Shown here: positions 14,749 through 16,733 of the stretch, one piece after another
Numbering within the stretch: the stretch's first letter is position 1
Layout: the number at the start of each line of letters is the position of its first letter
Assembly (NCBI GenBank): GCA_047634655.1
Contig: JBLIHY010000051.1
Span: forward strand, 1-16,733
From: CANLBN01 sp047634655
GTDB lineage: Bacteria > Pseudomonadota > Gammaproteobacteria > Pseudomonadales > Cellvibrionaceae
Reading direction: 5' to 3'
Length of the DNA stretch: 16,733 nt
Position numbers and translations under genes: made by a program
Notes under the pieces: model-generated
Told to the model about the DNA's origin: nothing
Databases searched by the model: none
What the model saw: the letters and a program-made list of their open reading frames with translations, nothing else

Positions 14749-15945
14749 TTAGGGTTCGCGAGTTAACACAACCTCCACGTCGTCATCGTCATCTTCGACC
14801 CTAGTTTTTTGCCCTTGATGGTGCTGCCTTTGTCTGAGACTTTCGATTCGCTCTCGGGCTTCTCTTTGCATCTGTCGCTGCTGCTGCTGCTCCACTTTTA
14901 TCAGAGTTGGGTCGAGTCTCTCGGCTTCTTTAATAGATTCCAATCGCTCCATTAAAGACCGGCAAAGCGACTCTGTACCCTGTTGACCCATAGCGGCAAT
15001 AAAGAATGCTCTACCCGCCCAATGGAGCTCAGCAAGTATTCTTTGGCAGTAGCTCTCCACTGCGGCGCTGTCAGAGCTATCGAGCAGGTCAATTTTATTC
15101 AGCACTAACCAGATCTCTCGCTTAGCCAATGTTGGACTAAATACCTTTAGCTCTCGCATGAGCCCCAAAGCGTTCTCTGCAGGGTTACTTCCATCCACCG
15201 GCATTACATCCACTACATGTAATAAAATCCGGCAGCGAGTCAGATGCTTAAGAAAGCGAATACCTAGACCCGCGCCACTGGAAGCGCCCTCGATCAATCC
15301 AGGGATATCCGCAACCACAAAACTGCGATATTGTTGTACTTTCACAACACCGAGATTAGGTATCAGCGTGGTGAATGGATAAGCGGCGACCTTTGGCTTG
15401 GCCGACGATACCGCGCGAATAAATGTAGATTTTCCAGCATTGGGGAGACCCAGCAGGCCAATATCGGCTAACACTTTGAGTTCCAGCTTGAGATCCAGAT
15501 ACTCACCTTCGGAGCCGGGTGTCGTCTTCCGTGGCGCACGGTTGGTACTGGACTTAAATCGCGTATTACCCAAGCCGTGATAGCCCCCTTTAGCGATCAA
15601 AAGACGTTTTCCGTGGGCGGTGATGTCACCGATTACTTCGTCAGTCTCGATATCGATAATACTGGTGCCAACGGGCACCTTCAGAACGAGCGACTCGCCT
15701 TTGTTACCCGTACAGTTTTTACCACCTCCGGACTGTCCGTGTTGGGCGCGATATTTTGGTTGATAACGATAATCTACTAAGGTATTTAAATCATTGTCGC
15801 CTTCCATCCAAACACTACCGCCATCACCGCCATCACCGCCATCCGGTCCTCCTTTGGCAATGTATTTTTCGCGGCGAAAGCTCAGGCAACCTCTGCCACC
15901 ATTACCTCCAAACACCTGTATTTTTGCTTCGTCGACAAATTTCAT
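14749..15945 (-). CDS. obgE: Obg family GTPase (CgtA)
   Basis: Essential GTPase that associates with the 50S subunit and links ribosome maturation to the stringent response. The 398-residue protein starts MKFVDEAKI and has the glycine-rich Obg fold (1-158, with the GGPDGGDGGDGGS stretch at 32-44), then the G domain with G1 GLPNAGKST (166-174), G3 DIPG (213-216) and G4 NKID (283-286). It ends in a glutamine-rich coiled segment (about 350-380) and an acidic tail DDDDD before VEVV, as is usual in gammaproteobacteria. An AGGA ribosome-binding site lies 7 nt before the ATG. The usual upstream neighbours rplU and rpmA are not in the 790 bp that follow; a decayed gene is there instead. A TATAAC element at 15976-15981 (minus) could be its own -10. 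Confidence 0.97.
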   Translation of the reverse strand: MKFVDEAKIQVFGGNGGRGCLSFRREKYIAKGGPDGGDGGDGGSVWMEGDNDLNTLVDYRYQPKYRAQHGQSGGGKNCTGNKGESLVLKVPVGTSIIDIETDEVIGDITAHGKRLLIAKGGYHGLGNTRFKSSTNRAPRKTTPGSEGEYLDLKLELKVLADIGLLGLPNAGKSTFIRAVSSAKPKVAAYPFTTLIPNLGVVKVQQYRSFVVADIPGLIEGASSGAGLGIRFLKHLTRCRILLHVVDVMPVDGSNPAENALGLMRELKVFSPTLAKREIWLVLNKIDLLDSSDSAAVESYCQRILAELHWAGRAFFIAAMGQQGTESLCRSLMERLESIKEAERLDPTLIKVEQQQQRQMQREARERIESLRQRQHHQGQKTRVEDDDDDVEVVLTREP

Positions 15946-16197
15946 GGAATTATCCTAAAAACTCGGAATGCCCGGTTATAAAAAATATTTTTGACGCTTC
16001 GTCACTACTCGTTCGGAAGCAGAGAATACACTAAGATTTTAAACGCGATGTATGTATTTCCTCTGTGCTCTGAGCTTGTATCCGGCGGCGGAGTTTACGC
16101 TTGGGATCGCACTGATCAACATTACTCTGCGAGTGCAAGACTTGTGTTTTTAAGAATGGCTCTGGGGTGGATCGGTTAGATCTACCTAGATACTAGA
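15946..16197. other. Gene-free stretch upstream of obgE
   Basis: No gene recognised on either strand. Open frames at 15991-16179 (+) and the tail of a frame antisense to obgE have no family resemblance and no ribosome-binding site. The stretch must contain the obgE promoter if the gene is transcribed alone; a TATAAC on the minus strand at 15981-15976 is the only candidate -10 and lacks a good -35. rplU and rpmA, expected here, are absent. Confidence 0.45.
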
Positions 16198-16733
16198 TTA
16201 CTGAGGATTAACACCTCGATAATGCACGGGGATGATCTTTGATGGATTGAGTTCACGCGTTTCACCGTTTACATGCATTACGCTTAAAAAGTAAGTTCCC
16301 TTGCAAGCTCTGCTTTGTAGCTATTGTTTAATGCTTCGACGGACTTCAAGCATTTATAATATCGCCACAGCAGCGGATAATCTGCGATACGCTTGAATGA
16401 ACACTTAAACAGCCAGAAATAAATATTATCGAAGCGATCCAATGCTGCTAATAGGTACAAATCACTTTCTGTCAAGGAGCCACCAAACAGATAAAATTGA
16501 TCTGTCAATCGCTTCTCTAGTTCATCGAGTAATGAGTATAGCGAATAAAGCTTGTTCTCGTACTCCGATTACTCAGTTGAAAATCCCGCAAGATAGATAG
16601 CACGATTTACGCTTTCATGTAGCCATCGATTCATTATATCGATTGAATCTAGCAAGTTAGGAGTCACTATATTTAACGCAACGTCAAAAACCCCACGGAA
16701 ACCCCTTGCTGTATAAGGCACGATCTCAGAGGA
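16198..16733 (-). pseudogene. Decayed glutathionyl-hydroquinone reductase (YqjG/ECM4-type glutathione transferase), partial at window edge
   Basis: Reading the minus strand from the window edge, one frame gives a thioredoxin-fold/GST C-terminal half like YqjG. It reads SSEIV, NRWLHESVNRAIYLAGFSTE, a TAA stop at 16571-16569, then SEYENKLYSLYSLLDELEKR, LFGGSLTESDLYLLAALDRF, and FKCSFKRIADYPLLWRYYKC. E. coli YqjG has NGVYKAGFATSQEAY, LTEADIRL and HFKC...ISDYLNL at the matching places, so the stop replaces one codon in an otherwise continuous alignment, most simply CAA to TAA. The frame closes at 16284, but a different frame then gives RELNPSKIIPV (within 16278-16198), resembling the family's conserved INPTGII C-terminus, which implies a frameshift near 16280. 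The family reduces glutathionyl-hydroquinones. The N-terminal active-site cysteine region lies outside the window. Confidence 0.75.

Noticed and set aside
14875..14892. Short CTG-type trinucleotide run
   Set aside because: It encodes a four-glutamine run in the C-terminal segment of ObgE, which is variable and often Q-rich.
15817..15843. Three tandem copies of ACCGCCATC
   Set aside because: They encode the Asp-Gly-Gly repeats of the conserved glycine-rich Obg fold, so this is coding constraint and not a separate repeat element.
15991..16179. 62-codon plus-strand frame upstream of obgE
   Set aside because: No ribosome-binding site and no similarity to a known family; most likely chance.

Overview
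This 16.7 kb window is chromosomal DNA of a gammaproteobacterium. It carries 12 intact housekeeping or biosynthetic genes, one decayed gene at the right edge, and no insertion sequence, phage gene, CRISPR array, rRNA or tRNA that I can recognise. The protein families (six-domain S1 beginning MSENFAELFE, GyrA with the proteobacterial QRDR, Obg, IHF-beta) and the gyrA-pheA-tyrA-aroA block point to the Pseudomonadales/Cellvibrionales side of the class. The genus cannot be fixed from sequence reading alone.

Layout. Positions 1-3489 (+): cmk, rpsA and ihfB, i.e. pyrimidine nucleotide supply, ribosomal protein S1 and IHF-beta. Positions 3865-4206 (-): a small secreted ComEA-like helix-hairpin-helix protein, convergent with ihfB. 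Positions 4557-7123 (-): cysD and cysN, the two subunits of ATP sulfurylase, with an unusually wide spacer between them. Positions 7202-13180 (-): a tight run gyrA-pheA-tyrA-aroA (DNA gyrase A, then Phe/Tyr branch and shikimate enzymes), which may read on into cysDN. Positions 13389-14717 (+): a TRZ/ATZ-type methylthioadenosine/S-adenosylhomocysteine deaminase divergent from gyrA. Positions 14749-15945 (-): obgE. Positions 16198-16733 (-): a broken glutathionyl-hydroquinone reductase (yqjG/ecm4 type) that has an in-frame stop and a frameshift and runs off the window.

The gene order is a rearranged version of the pseudomonad order gyrA-serC-pheA-hisC-tyrA-aroA-cmk-rpsA-ihfB. Here serC and hisC are absent, aroA is followed by cysD instead of cmk, and the cmk-rpsA-ihfB module lies nearby in the opposite orientation, as one inversion would produce. 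The ihfB-comEA neighbourhood, which in Pseudomonas flanks the O-antigen cluster, is here only a 375-bp gene-free gap.

The gyrA-to-aroA block is compact, while the rest has long gene-free, AT-leaning spacers (2664-3192, 3490-3864, 4207-4556, 5994-6211, 15946-16197) plus the pseudogene. That mixture suggests a genome undergoing reduction, perhaps in a host-associated lineage; this is inference. I did not find a convincing new molecular system. The items most worth checking are the collapsed O-antigen site, the inversion breakpoints, a perfect 14-bp inverted repeat just upstream of ihfB, and candidate leader structures before cysD, cysN and gyrA.
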